A DNA stretch of 64,000 nt, taken from assembly GCF_019795155.1 (NCBI RefSeq), contig NZ_JAILYN010000018.1, forward strand, positions 22,728 to 86,727, read 5' to 3'. The stretch is from Marinobacterium arenosum (lineage in GTDB: Bacteria; Pseudomonadota; Gammaproteobacteria; Pseudomonadales; Balneatricaceae). Positions within the stretch are counted from its first letter, which is position 1. Each line of letters starts with the position of its first letter. The position numbers and the translations under genes were made by a program. Positions 44,414 to 53,340 of the stretch are shown piece by piece. The notes beneath the pieces are model-generated. The model saw nothing but the letters and a program-made list of their open reading frames with translations, did not search any database and had not been told where the DNA came from.

Positions 44414-46462
44414 TTACTTGATCCGCATGCCCGGCTGGGCGCCTTCGTGCGGTTCCAGGATCCACAGGTCTTCGCCACCCGGGCCGGCGGCCAGCACCAT
44501 CCCTTCGGACATGCCGAACTTCATCTTGCGCGGCGCCAGGTTGGCGACCATCACCGTCAGCTTGCCTTCCAGATCTTCCGGGCTGTAGGCGGACTTGATG
44601 CCGGCGAACACGTTGCGGGTTTCGCCACCCAGGTCCAGCGTCAGCTGCAGCAATTTCTTGGCGCCTTCGACATGCTCGGCCTTGGCAATCCGGGCCACCC
44701 GCAGGTCGACCTTGACGAAATCGTCGAAGCTGATGGTCTCGGCGATCGGCTCGTCGGCCAGCGGGTTGCTCTCGGCCTTGGCAGCCGGAGCGGTCGGCGC
44801 AGCGGCGGCCGCGGCTGCCAGGCTCTGCTTGCTGTCTTCGATCATCGCGTTGACCTTGTCTTCCTCGACCCGCTGCATCAGCGGCTTGAACTTGTTTATC
44901 TGGTGGTTCAGCAGCGGCTGCTCGAGCGCATGCCAGGCGAAGCCGTCCACGTTCAGGAACGCGGCTGCATCTTCGGCGACCTGCGGCAGTACCGGTGCCA
45001 GGTAGGAGACGATCACTCGGAACAGGTTGATCCCCAGGGTGCAGCAATCCTGCACCTCCTGCTCCTTGCCCTCCTGCTTGGCCAGCACCCAGGGCTCGGC
45101 GGCGTCGATGTACTGGTTGGCCTTGTCGGCGATCGCCATGATCTCACGCATCGCCTTGGAGTATTCGCGCTTCTCGTAGGCCTCGGCGATCGCTTCGCCG
45201 GCCTTGACCGCTTCGGTGTACAGTTCCGGCTTGACCAGCTCGGCGCCCAACTGGCCGTCGAACTTCTTCTTGATAAAGCCGGCGCAGCGGGAGGCGATAT
45301 TGACCACCTTGTTGACCAGATCGGCATTGACCCGCATACGGAAATCTTCCAGGTTCAGGTCGATATCGTCGATGCCGGAACCCAGCTTGGCGGCGAAGTA
45401 GTAGCGCAGGTACTCCGGCCGCAGGTGCTTCAGGTAGGTCTCCGCCATGATGAAGGTGCCGCGCGACTTGGACATCTTCTGGCCGTCGACGGTCAGGAAG
45501 CCGTGGCAGAAAACGCCGTTCGGCTTGCGCAGGCCGGCGCCTTCCAGCATCGCCGGCCAGAACAGGGTGTGGAAGTAGGCGATATCCTTGCCGATGAAGT
45601 GGTACAGCTCGGTTTCGCTGGCTTCGTTCCAGTACTCGTCGAAATCGACGCCCTGCTTGTCGCACCAGTTCTTGAAGCTGGCCATGTAGCCGATCGGCGC
45701 GTCCAGCCAGACGTAGAAGTATTTGCCCGGCGCGTCCGGAATCTCGAAGCCCCAGTAAGGCGCGTCACGGGAGATATCCCAGTTCTGCAGGCCGGACTCG
45801 AACCACTCGTTCAATTTGTGGATCATCTGCTCCTGGACGTGCTGGTCGACCCAGCCGCGCAGGAACTGCTCGAAATCGCCCAGCTTGAAGAAGTAGTGCT
45901 CGGACTCCTTCTCGATCGGCTTGGCGCCGGAGATCGCCGAGTAGGCGTGACGCAGCTGGGTCGGGCTGTAGGTGGCGCCGCACTTCTCGCAGGAGTCGCC
46001 GTACTGGTCGGCCGCGCCGCACTTCGGACACTCGCCCTTGACGAAGCGGTCCGGCAGGAACATCTCTTTTTCCGGGTCGTAGGCCTGGGTGATGGTCTTG
46101 CGGGCGATATGGCCAGCGTCGCGCAGCCGGGTGTAGATCATCGAGGCGAAGCCGCGGTTCTCCTCCGAATGGGTGGAGTAGTAGTTGTCGAAGCCCACCA
46201 TGAAGCCGGCGAAGTCGCGCTGGTGTTCCTGGCTGACCTGCTCGATCAGCTGCTGCGGCGTGATACCCATCTGGTCGGCCTTCAGCATGATCGGCGTGCC
46301 GTGCGCGTCGTCGGCGCAGACGTAGGTGCAGTCGTGGCCGCGCTGTTTCTGGAACCGAACCCAGATATCGGTCTGGATATATTCCACCAGGTGGCCCAGA
46401 TGGATCGGGCCGTTGGCGTAGGGCAGGGCGCTGGTAACGAGGATCTTACGCTTGTCGGTCAT
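44414..46462 (-). CDS. metG: methionyl-tRNA synthetase MetG
   Basis: A 682-residue class I synthetase. HLGH-type signature ([11 protein letters not shown]), a zinc knuckle ([10 protein letters not shown] then CEKCGATYS), KMSKSRGTF (the KMSKS loop), anticodon-binding domain and a C-terminal tRNA-binding OB domain of the EMAPII type ([20 protein letters not shown]). Joining by a Lys/Ala-rich linker ([15 protein letters not shown]). It charges tRNA-Met. Start at 46462 ([11 protein letters not shown]) matches the family; an earlier ATG adds residues not seen in relatives. Divergent from trmA. Confidence 0.97.
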   Translation of the reverse strand: MTDKRKILVTSALPYANGPIHLGHLVEYIQTDIWVRFQKQRGHDCTYVCADDAHGTPIMLKADQMGITPQQLIEQVSQEHQRDFAGFMVGFDNYYSTHSEENRGFASMIYTRLRDAGHIARKTITQAYDPEKEMFLPDRFVKGECPKCGAADQYGDSCEKCGATYSPTQLRHAYSAISGAKPIEKESEHYFFKLGDFEQFLRGWVDQHVQEQMIHKLNEWFESGLQNWDISRDAPYWGFEIPDAPGKYFYVWLDAPIGYMASFKNWCDKQGVDFDEYWNEASETELYHFIGKDIAYFHTLFWPAMLEGAGLRKPNGVFCHGFLTVDGQKMSKSRGTFIMAETYLKHLRPEYLRYYFAAKLGSGIDDIDLNLEDFRMRVNADLVNKVVNIASRCAGFIKKKFDGQLGAELVKPELYTEAVKAGEAIAEAYEKREYSKAMREIMAIADKANQYIDAAEPWVLAKQEGKEQEVQDCCTLGINLFRVIVSYLAPVLPQVAEDAAAFLNVDGFAWHALEQPLLNHQINKFKPLMQRVEEDKVNAMIEDSKQSLAAAAAAAPTAPAAKAESNPLADEPIAETISFDDFVKVDLRVARIAKAEHVEGAKKLLQLTLDLGGETRNVFAGIKSAYSPEDLEGKLTVMVANLAPRKMKFGMSEGMVLAAGPGGEDLWILEPHEGAQPGMRIK

Positions 46463-46681
46463 CGTCGGATGGCTTCTATCACTGAGAGAATTTGGAAATG
46501 AATCGCGCATTTTACGCCTTTTTCAAGCGCTTATGAACGGGCTTGGCTGCTTGCAGCGGCGCTTGCCTACATTTTACCCGGAGACGCTGGTAGAATCGCG
46601 CGCTTGCTTGCTACAAGCCTCGACCAAACCTCTTACCCGATTTATCAATTTTATTAGAGATAACGCTGGAGCTGACCGCCG

Positions 46682-47773
46682 ATGGGCCTGCCGAACGTGC
46701 AACCGGAACACTACGACGCGCAACTGCGCGACAAGCTCGACTGGGTGAAAACGGAGTTCGCCGAATTCAACCTGCCGCAGATCGAGGTGTTCGAATCCGA
46801 GCGCGAGCACTACCGGTTGCGGGCGGAGTTCCGGGTCTGGCACGACGGCGACGACCTCTACTACGTGATGTTCGACGGCGACAAGCACACCCCGGTGCGG
46901 ATCGACAGCTGCCCGATGGTGTCGGAGCGGATCCACCAGATGATGTTCAAATTGCTGGACGTGATCCGGCCGAACGAGATCCTGCGCCGCCGGCTGTTCC
47001 AGATCGACTTCCTCAGCACCCTGTCCGGCGAACTGACCGTCAGTCTGCTGTACCACCGCCCGATCGGCGAGGAGTGGGCCGAGGAGGCGCGCAAATTGCG
47101 CGGCATGTTCGATATCGACATCATCGGCCGGGCCCGCAAGACCAAGATCCTGCTGGACCGCGACTTTGTCATCGAGACCCTGAACATCAACGGCAAGGAA
47201 TTCCAGATCAAGCAGGTGGAGAACAGCTTCAGCCAGCCGAACGGCAAGGTCTGCGAGCAGATGATCCAGTGGGGACTGGATGCCACCAAAGAGGCCGGCG
47301 GCGACCTGGTCGAGTATTACTGCGGCGCCGGCACCTTCACGCTGCCGCTGGCGCAGAATTTCCGCCGGGTGGTGGCCACCGAGCTGGCCAAGGTGTCGGT
47401 GCATGCCGCCAAGGACAACATCGCGCTGAACGGCATCGACAACGTCGACGTGGTGCGGATCAGCGCCGAGGATTTCTCCCAGGTACTGCAGGGCAAATTG
47501 CAGACCCGCCGGGTCAACGGCCTGGCGCTGGAGGAGTGCGACTTCACCACCGTGCTGGTCGACCCGCCGCGTGCCGGTTTGGACGACGACACCGTGCAGC
47601 AGGTGCTGCAGTACGACAATATCCTCTACATCTCCTGCAATCCGGAAACCCTGAAGAGCAACCTGCAGGCGATCTGCCAGAGTCACCAGGTGGAGCGGTT
47701 CGCGCTGTTCGATCAGTTCCCGTACACCCACCATATGGAGTGCGGTGTGTTTCTGACCCGAAAGCCGAGCTGA
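46682..47773 (+). CDS. trmA: tRNA (uracil-5-)-methyltransferase TrmA
   Basis: A 363-residue SAM-dependent enzyme that makes m5U54 in the T-loop. Marks: RLRAEFRVWHDGDDLYYVMF at the start, VEYYCGAGTFTLPLA (SAM site), VDPPRAGLD, and the nucleophile Cys in ISCNPETL. It has the RNA-binding N-domain but no TRAM domain, as expected of TrmA. It is divergent from metG (219-bp gap) and ends at a terminator. Confidence 0.96.
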   Translation: MGLPNVQPEHYDAQLRDKLDWVKTEFAEFNLPQIEVFESEREHYRLRAEFRVWHDGDDLYYVMFDGDKHTPVRIDSCPMVSERIHQMMFKLLDVIRPNEILRRRLFQIDFLSTLSGELTVSLLYHRPIGEEWAEEARKLRGMFDIDIIGRARKTKILLDRDFVIETLNINGKEFQIKQVENSFSQPNGKVCEQMIQWGLDATKEAGGDLVEYYCGAGTFTLPLAQNFRRVVATELAKVSVHAAKDNIALNGIDNVDVVRISAEDFSQVLQGKLQTRRVNGLALEECDFTTVLVDPPRAGLDDDTVQQVLQYDNILYISCNPETLKSNLQAICQSHQVERFALFDQFPYTHHMECGVFLTRKPS

Positions 47774-47820
47774 AAGAAGGTCAGGAAGCTGACAGGTCAC
47801 AGCTGACAGTTCACAGCAAG

Positions 47821-47854
47821 AGCCCGCGTTTCGTTTGAAACCGCGGGCTTTTTT
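47821..47854 (+). terminator. intrinsic terminator of trmA
   Basis: AGCCCGCGTTTC (47821-47832), GTTT loop, GAAACCGCGGGCT (47837-47849, one bulge), then TTTTT. Confidence 0.9.
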
Positions 47855-48020
47855 GATTTTGAACAGATGTATGTCGCTCACCAGCGTACGGGGTCGCACG
47901 TTTGGTAGCAGCCCGCTCTGCGGGCGACAGAAATTTGCTTCCTCGGGAAACCGCTGCCTTGAGGTAGTCGCGAGAAGGTGTCTATGCAGTCGGTGCCGCA
48001 TGGTAGCGCCCTGAGACAGG

Positions 48021-48232
48021 TCGCCCGCGGAGCGGGTTGCTACGGCAGGGCCCTGTAGGGCGCCACCTGGGGCGCCACCGCCGCAGGCGGTTGAAAATGC
48101 CTGTCGGCGTTTGGCCGGCCAGGCCTACCCGGCCGGGTCCGGCCCTACATGGCGTGCTGAAGAACCAGCAGGACCTCCAACCACAAGGGCTGTAAAAGGC
48201 TGTTGTGGCCGGAATCGAGAGATGGTTTCTAC
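48021..48232 (+). repeat. dispersed repeat family, copy 2
   Basis: The 512-bp gap 47774-48285 after trmA holds the terminator and this repeat. From TCGCCCGCGGAGCGGGTTGC (48021) to ATGGTTTCTAC (48232) it matches copy 1 (35175-35379), with small indels: GCCGCAGGCGGTTGAAAA, GGCGTTTGGCCGGCCAGG, TGAAGAACCAGCAGGA and the 30-mer ending at 48232 are common. Copy 3, in reverse and shorter, is at 58900-58985. No gene recognised inside. Confidence 0.85.
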
Positions 48233-48285
48233 GATGTTGTGCTTGAAGCTTTCCGCTTATCGCTCCCTACCAATAGCTCCCAAAA

Positions 48286-49374
48286 TCACTGCAATTGCTT
48301 CAACCAGGCCAGCGCCACCGCGCTCTCTTCGACCAGTTTGTCCATCAACTGAGCGGCAGCGAGTGCGCGTGACATTCGCAGCCCCTGACCGGCCCAGAGC
48401 GACAGGTACTGGGCTTCGCCCGCCTTGGCGGCGGCGCCGCGCATCGGCCGGGTCAGCTCGTTCTGGTAGGGGAACGGCAGGATCGCCTCGGGCGTGGCGT
48501 TCAGACGCTCCATCACCCGGTTGCGGATACCACGCGCGCTACGGCCGGAGAAAGCGCGGGTGATCGCGGTGTCGGCTTCGTCGGCGTCGAGGATCGCCTG
48601 TTTGTAGACGTCAGGGATGCCCGCTTCACGGCAGCTCAGAAAGGCGGTGCCGAGCTGGGCCGCATCGGCGCCCAGCGCCAATGCGGCGGTGATGCCGCGG
48701 CCATCCATGATGCCGCCGGCGGCGATCACCGGCAGCCGCACCGCATCGACCACCTGCGGCACCAGTGCCAGGGTGCCGATCAGCGGCACTTCGCCTGAAG
48801 AACTCTCGCTACCGGCAAAGCTGGCGCGGTGGCCGCCGGCCTCGCTGCCCTGGGCGACGATCGCATCGACCCCCGATTCCTCCAGCGCCCGCGCTTCGGC
48901 CACCGTGCTGGCATTGCCGATCAGCAGCATGCCGCGCGCCCGGGCCGCCGCCACCGCCTGCGGCGGCAGCAATCCGAAGGTGAAGCTCAGGGCTCGGGCG
49001 CCGCTCTCCAGTGCCGCTTCCAGCTGATGATCGAAGTCCAGTCCTGCACTTACCGTCAGCGCTGGCGTCGGCAGGCCCAGTTCTTCGAACCAGGGGGCCA
49101 GTGCGTCCAGCGCCGGCTGCGGGTCGGCCGGCGGCGCCTGTTTAGGTTCCGGCACGAACAGGTTGATGCCGAACGGTTTGTCGGTCAGCTGCCGGATACG
49201 GGCACAGTCGGCTTCGATCTGGTCGGCACTCTGGTAGGCGGCGCCGGTAAAGCCGATTCCCCCGGCTTCGCTGACTGCGGCGACCAACTCCGGCCGGTCG
49301 GCACCGCCGGCCATCGGTGCCTTGATGATGGGCTGCTCGATCTGCAACAGCTGGCAGAGGCGGTTGGGGTACAT
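48286..49374 (-). CDS. NAD(P)H-dependent flavin oxidoreductase / nitronate monooxygenase
   Basis: A 362-residue TIM-barrel flavoprotein. Motifs: IEQPIIKAPMAGGADRPEL, ALSFTFGLLPPQ, GVDAIVAQGSEAGGHRASF (flavin/catalytic His region), PVIAAGGIMDGRGI and ALGADAAQLGTAFLSCREAG. These fit nitronate monooxygenase (formerly 2-nitropropane dioxygenase). Start at 49374 follows AAGGAG 8 bases upstream. Divergent LysR regulator at 49491, which is a likely local regulator. Confidence 0.92.
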   Translation of the reverse strand: MYPNRLCQLLQIEQPIIKAPMAGGADRPELVAAVSEAGGIGFTGAAYQSADQIEADCARIRQLTDKPFGINLFVPEPKQAPPADPQPALDALAPWFEELGLPTPALTVSAGLDFDHQLEAALESGARALSFTFGLLPPQAVAAARARGMLLIGNASTVAEARALEESGVDAIVAQGSEAGGHRASFAGSESSSGEVPLIGTLALVPQVVDAVRLPVIAAGGIMDGRGITAALALGADAAQLGTAFLSCREAGIPDVYKQAILDADEADTAITRAFSGRSARGIRNRVMERLNATPEAILPFPYQNELTRPMRGAAAKAGEAQYLSLWAGQGLRMSRALAAAQLMDKLVEESAVALAWLKQLQ

Positions 49375-49490
49375 CGGCATCACTCCTTGCATTCAATCTC
49401 TGGCAATGGCATCGATCATATGTCGACTTTCTGTTTTTGTTTAATGAATTAAAATGATCTGAAAGTTCTTGTTAGGAGAATGATGTTGCC

Positions 49491-50357
49491 ATGGACTTTG
49501 CCAGTTTGCAGATCTTCAAGGCGGTGGTCGATGAGGGCGGGGTGCAGGCGGCGGCCCGAAAACTGCACCGGGTGCAGTCCAATATCACCACCCGCATCAA
49601 GCAGCTGGAGGCGTCGCTCGGCGTCCCGCTGTTTGACCGTCAGGGACGGCGGCTGGTTCTGACGCCGGCCGGTGAACTGCTGCTCGGTTATGCCGAACAG
49701 ATTTTGCAGCTCGGTGACGAGGCGCGTCAGGCGGTAGCCGACGACCGGCCCTGTGGCACCCTGCGGATCGGTACGCTGGAGAGCCTGGCGGCCGGCCGTT
49801 TGCCGCCGCTGCTAAGCGCTTACCATCAGCGCCACCCCGACGTCAGCGTGGCGTTGACCACCGGCACCACTGATGCGTTGGTGGCGCAGGTGCGTGACCG
49901 TACGCTGGAGGCGGCTTTTGTCGCTGACTGCCAGGCGATGGCTGGCCTGCCAAAGCTGCGGGCCTGGCGGGAACAGCTGGTGCTGGTGTTACCCCGCTCG
50001 CAAGCGGAGCAGCCATTGGCACAGTTGCCGGTTGATACGGTGGTCGGTTTCAGCGAAGGCTGCGAATACCGCCGGCGGCTGCTCAGCCTGCTGCAGTTGC
50101 ATGACCGCCAGCCGCGCCGGGTGCTGGAACTCGGCTCCTACCATGCGATGCTGGCCTGCGTGGCTTCGGGCAGCGGCTTGGCACTGGTACCACGCTCGGT
50201 GTTGCAAACGGTCAACCTGGCCGATGCGGTGGCGATACGCTCGCTGGACGAACCTTTGGCCGAGGTGGACACCTGGCTGATCTGGCGCTCGGCTCATTGC
50301 AGCGGGGCTTTGCGCGCGTTGCAACAACAGCTGGCCGAGTTCGCCGAAGGAGGCTAA
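49491..50357 (+). CDS. LysR-family regulator beside the nitronate monooxygenase gene
   Basis: A 288-residue LTTR: N-terminal HTH (DFASLQIFKAVVDEGGVQAA, then RKLHRVQSNITTRIKQLE) and effector domain. It is divergent from the nitronate monooxygenase gene with a 116-bp gap, the usual arrangement of an LTTR and its target. Its stop overlaps the convergent YgjP-like gene by 4 bases (50354-50357). Confidence 0.92.
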   Translation: MDFASLQIFKAVVDEGGVQAAARKLHRVQSNITTRIKQLEASLGVPLFDRQGRRLVLTPAGELLLGYAEQILQLGDEARQAVADDRPCGTLRIGTLESLAAGRLPPLLSAYHQRHPDVSVALTTGTTDALVAQVRDRTLEAAFVADCQAMAGLPKLRAWREQLVLVLPRSQAEQPLAQLPVDTVVGFSEGCEYRRRLLSLLQLHDRQPRRVLELGSYHAMLACVASGSGLALVPRSVLQTVNLADAVAIRSLDEPLAEVDTWLIWRSAHCSGALRALQQQLAEFAEGG

Positions 50358-50857
50358 TAGATCGGACCGTTCAGCTCCAGCTGGGTCAGATAAAGGCGCA
50401 ACTCCAGTTCCAACTGGTGGTAGTCCGGCTCCATATGACAGCACAGCTGGTAGAACGCCTTGTTATGCTCCTTCTCTTTGAAGTGCGCCAACTCATGCAC
50501 CAGGATCATCCGCAGGAAAGCTTCCGGCGCGGAGCGGAACAGGGTGGCGACGCGGATCTCGTTGCTGGATTTCAGCCGGCCGCCCTGCACCCGGCTGACA
50601 TAGCTGTGGGTGCCGAGCGCGTTGCGGATCACATGCAATTTGTTGTCCCAGCAGACTTTGTTGAGCGGCGGTGTCTTGCGAAGGTAGCGGTTCTTCAGTG
50701 CCATCGCGTATTCGTACAGCGCTTTCTCGCTACGCAGCTGGTGCGGCTGCGGGTGCCGCTGCAGCAGCCAGTCGCCGAGCCGGTCTTGCTCGACCAGTTC
50801 GAGTGCCTGTTGCTGGATCTGTGCCGGATAGGCGCTGAGGTACTGGAGTCGGGACAT
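50354..50857 (-). CDS. YgjP-like M48-type metallopeptidase
   Basis: A 167-residue protein with a zinc-protease motif HELAHFKEKEHNKAF (HExxH) near residue 121-130 and a further Glu-rich C-terminus. This fits the YgjP/WLM-type predicted metal-dependent hydrolases, which are short and cytoplasmic. The function is not established. Convergent with the LysR gene; the stops overlap by 4 bases. Confidence 0.88.
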   Translation of the reverse strand: MSRLQYLSAYPAQIQQQALELVEQDRLGDWLLQRHPQPHQLRSEKALYEYAMALKNRYLRKTPPLNKVCWDNKLHVIRNALGTHSYVSRVQGGRLKSSNEIRVATLFRSAPEAFLRMILVHELAHFKEKEHNKAFYQLCCHMEPDYHQLELELRLYLTQLELNGPIY

Positions 50858-51074
50858 TTTCGCGTTGGCTGGCTTGCTGACGGTGGCGACATTCTAAGTT
50901 GTACTACGTTTTGGGTACAGCGGTTGGCACGCCGGAGCAAGCTGCTGTTCTGATCAAAAAACACACAATGTTTGTCGGTCTTAATCCGGCCCGATGACCC
51001 GTATAATCCGCCGCCTTTCCGATTGACCAAACAAATAGCTCCGGATTTACGCTCCGGCCCGCTGAGGATTGAAG

Positions 51075-52061
51075 ATGTCTACTGTTGTTGTCTGCGCGCT
51101 CTACAAATTTGTCACCCTGGAAAACTACCGCGAGCTGCGTGAGCCGCTGAAGGCGGTGATGGAAGCCAACGGCGTGCGCGGTACGTTGCTGCTGGCGAAC
51201 GAGGGGATCAACGGTACCGTGGCCGGTAGCCGTGCCGGTATCGACGCCCTGCTGGCCTGGCTGAAAAGTGACAGCCGGCTGGCGGACCTCTCCTACAAGG
51301 AGTCGTTCGACGAGCAGAACCCGTTCTACCGCACCAAGGTGAAATTGAAGAAAGAGATCGTCACCATGGGGGTGGAGGGGGTCGATCCGAACCAGGTGGT
51401 TGGCACCTACGTGCAGCCGAAAGACTGGAACGCGCTGATCTCCGATCCGGAGGTGCTGTTGGTCGACACCCGTAACGACTATGAGGTGCAGGTCGGTACC
51501 TTCAAAGGGGCGATCAACCCGCAGACCGAGACCTTCCGCGAGTTCCCTCAATACGTCGAGCAGCAGCTGGACCCGGCCAAGCACAAGAAAGTGGCGATGT
51601 TCTGTACCGGTGGTATCCGTTGCGAGAAATCGACCGCCTACCTGAAGGAGCAGGGCTTCGACGAGGTGTTCCACCTGGAGGGCGGTATCCTGAAGTATCT
51701 GGAAGAGGTGCCGCAGCAGGAGTCGCTCTGGCAGGGTGAGTGCTTCGTGTTCGACAACCGGATCACCGTCGACCATCAGCTGGAGAAGGGCAGCTACGAT
51801 CAGTGCCACGCTTGCCGTCTGCCGATTACCGAGCAGGACAAGCAGAGCGACAAGTACCAGCGGGGCGTCAGTTGCCCGCACTGTTTCGATAAGCAGAGCG
51901 CGGCGCAGCGCCAGCGCTTCGAGCAGCGCCAGAAACAGATGGAACTGGCCCGTCAGCGTGGCGAGGCCCATATCGGTGCCGATGCGATCGACACCATCGC
52001 CCGCCGGCGCGAGCAGAAGGAGCAGCAGCGCAAGGCACAGCAGGAAATACAGCAGGGCTGA
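51075..52061 (+). CDS. trhO: tRNA uridine 5-hydroxylase TrhO (YceA)
   Basis: A 328-residue rhodanese-family protein. N-terminal ferredoxin-like domain ([20 protein letters not shown]), central rhodanese domain with the active Cys in [16 protein letters not shown], and a C-terminal Cys-rich region (CHACRLPI, then CPHCF) ending in a basic Gln/Arg tail. TrhO hydroxylates uridine 34 in some tRNAs in an O2-dependent way. Start at 51075 follows GAGGATTGA; a TTG two codons earlier is not needed. Confidence 0.95.
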   Translation: MSTVVVCALYKFVTLENYRELREPLKAVMEANGVRGTLLLANEGINGTVAGSRAGIDALLAWLKSDSRLADLSYKESFDEQNPFYRTKVKLKKEIVTMGVEGVDPNQVVGTYVQPKDWNALISDPEVLLVDTRNDYEVQVGTFKGAINPQTETFREFPQYVEQQLDPAKHKKVAMFCTGGIRCEKSTAYLKEQGFDEVFHLEGGILKYLEEVPQQESLWQGECFVFDNRITVDHQLEKGSYDQCHACRLPITEQDKQSDKYQRGVSCPHCFDKQSAAQRQRFEQRQKQMELARQRGEAHIGADAIDTIARRREQKEQQRKAQQEIQQG

Positions 52062-52124
52062 TCGTGTCGATCGGCTCGCCTGAGCCGGCGCTGACTGCCG
52101 GCTCGGGTGACCGTCTATTGGCGG

Positions 52125-52427
52125 TCAGAGCACCTGGTTGAAGCCTTCGAACTGGGGCGGGCCGAGGTAGATATCCTTGGCCGGTTTGGCGTTGGCGTGT
52201 GCCTTGCGGAAGGCTTCCGATTTTGTCCAGTTGACGAAGGCCTGCTCCGATTCCCAGATGCTATGGGAGGCGAACAGGGTGTATTCGTCGGTGGACGGCC
52301 CCTGGAGCAGCTGGAAGCTTTTGAAGCCGGGCACTTCGTCGAGGTAGGTGTCACGGTTCTTCCAGATCTCGATGAAATCCTGCTCTTTGCCGGGCGCAAT
52401 GCGAAAACGGTTCATGGCGACGTACAT
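52125..52427 (-). CDS. IsdG-like heme-degrading (ABM-fold) monooxygenase
   Basis: A 100-residue antibiotic-biosynthesis-monooxygenase-fold protein. The three residues needed for heme degradation by IsdG/IsdI line up by spacing: Asn6 (VAMNRF), Trp67 (FVNWTKSE) and His77 (FRKAH). So the protein may open heme to release iron, and not be a generic quinol monooxygenase. Start at 52427 follows AAGGAA. A GC-rich hairpin without T-run (52082-52104) separates it from convergent trhO. No heme-uptake gene is adjacent. Confidence 0.85.
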   Translation of the reverse strand: MYVAMNRFRIAPGKEQDFIEIWKNRDTYLDEVPGFKSFQLLQGPSTDEYTLFASHSIWESEQAFVNWTKSEAFRKAHANAKPAKDIYLGPPQFEGFNQVL

Positions 52428-52695
52428 GGTCGTTCCTTCCAAAAGTGATGAGTATTCAATGTGTTGTAGTGGGCTACCTTAGCCTGCGCATGGCGCCTTC
52501 GCCAGATATCCGGCGGTGTTTGAGCTGCGGACCGCTCGGCTTCGGCAACACAGCCTCAAACTGCTCGCCAAGGTTATATCAGTTCACCAAGCCGAGATGA
52601 ACGCAGCCGAGCGATTCCCCACCCCCACATCCGGTAGACAGCGTCTACACTCACTGCAGCAGTTACAGCCGGAGATAGAGCTATAGGGAGGCGAT

Positions 52696-53226
52696 ATGGG
52701 CAATGGGCTGAAGCATAACCTGAGTCGCGGGGCGACTTGGTGGCGGGCGCTGTACATGGTGCTGTTTGCAATCTTCTACTCGGTGGCGGAAGTGGTGCTC
52801 GCCGTGGTGGTGATCTTCCAGTTTCTGACGGTATTGATTCGGGGCCGCCGCAACGAACGGCTGCAGACCTTTGGACAGAGTCTGAGCAGTTATATCTACC
52901 AGGTGCTGCGCTTTCTGACGTTCAACAGTGAGCGACACCCCTATCCATTCAGCGACTGGCCGGTCGGCCAGCCGGTACCGGAGGAGGAGCCTCAGCCGGC
53001 CGAACCGGAAACACGGCAGACGCCGGAGCCGTCGGCATCGACGGCTTCGGCCGAGGTATCGGAGCCCGAGCAGCCGTTTGAACCGGCCTGGGCGCCGGAG
53101 CCACCGGAATCGGCCGAGAAGCCGTCTAATCCGGAATCGCCGGAAAAAACGGATGAAGCCGAAAAACCGGAAAAAACCGAAGAATCAGCAAAACCGGAAA
53201 AACCGGACGAGAAAGCACCGGGTTAA
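52696..53226 (+). CDS. DUF4389 membrane protein with acidic Pro/Glu/Lys tail
   Basis: A 176-residue protein. The first ~85 residues are the DUF4389 domain: RGATWWRALYMVLFAIFYSV, then AEVVLAVVVIFQFLTVLI, two membrane-like segments, FGQSLSSYIYQVLRFLTFNS and HPYPFSDWP. The rest is a low-complexity tail rich in Pro, Glu and Lys (EKPEKTEESAKPEKPDE). The start follows GGGAGGCG. Family function unknown. The tail may be an unstructured linker or binding region; the tandem heptamer repeat follows its stop. Confidence 0.85.
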   Translation: MGNGLKHNLSRGATWWRALYMVLFAIFYSVAEVVLAVVVIFQFLTVLIRGRRNERLQTFGQSLSSYIYQVLRFLTFNSERHPYPFSDWPVGQPVPEEEPQPAEPETRQTPEPSASTASAEVSEPEQPFEPAWAPEPPESAEKPSNPESPEKTDEAEKPEKTEESAKPEKPDEKAPG

Positions 53227-53273
53227 TGGGGCAAGTCAGGGATTGCGATCTCCTCGCTGCCTTCTGTTTGATG

Positions 53274-53336
53274 CTGGTAACTGGTAACTGGTAACTGGTA
53301 ACTGGTAACTGGTAACTGGTAACTGGTAACTGGTAA
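53274..53336 (+). repeat. heptamer tandem repeat (CTGGTAA)9
   Basis: Nine perfect copies of CTGGTAA between the DUF4389 gene and the convergent ABC transporter, whose stop codon is only 5 bases past the last copy. It is the second 7-base tandem array in the window; see GTGAGTT at 35981. Confidence 0.95.
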
Positions 53337-53340
53337 CTCG

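Noticed and set aside
44408..46501. 697-codon open frame on the plus strand
   Set aside because: Antisense to metG, composition typical of a shadow frame.
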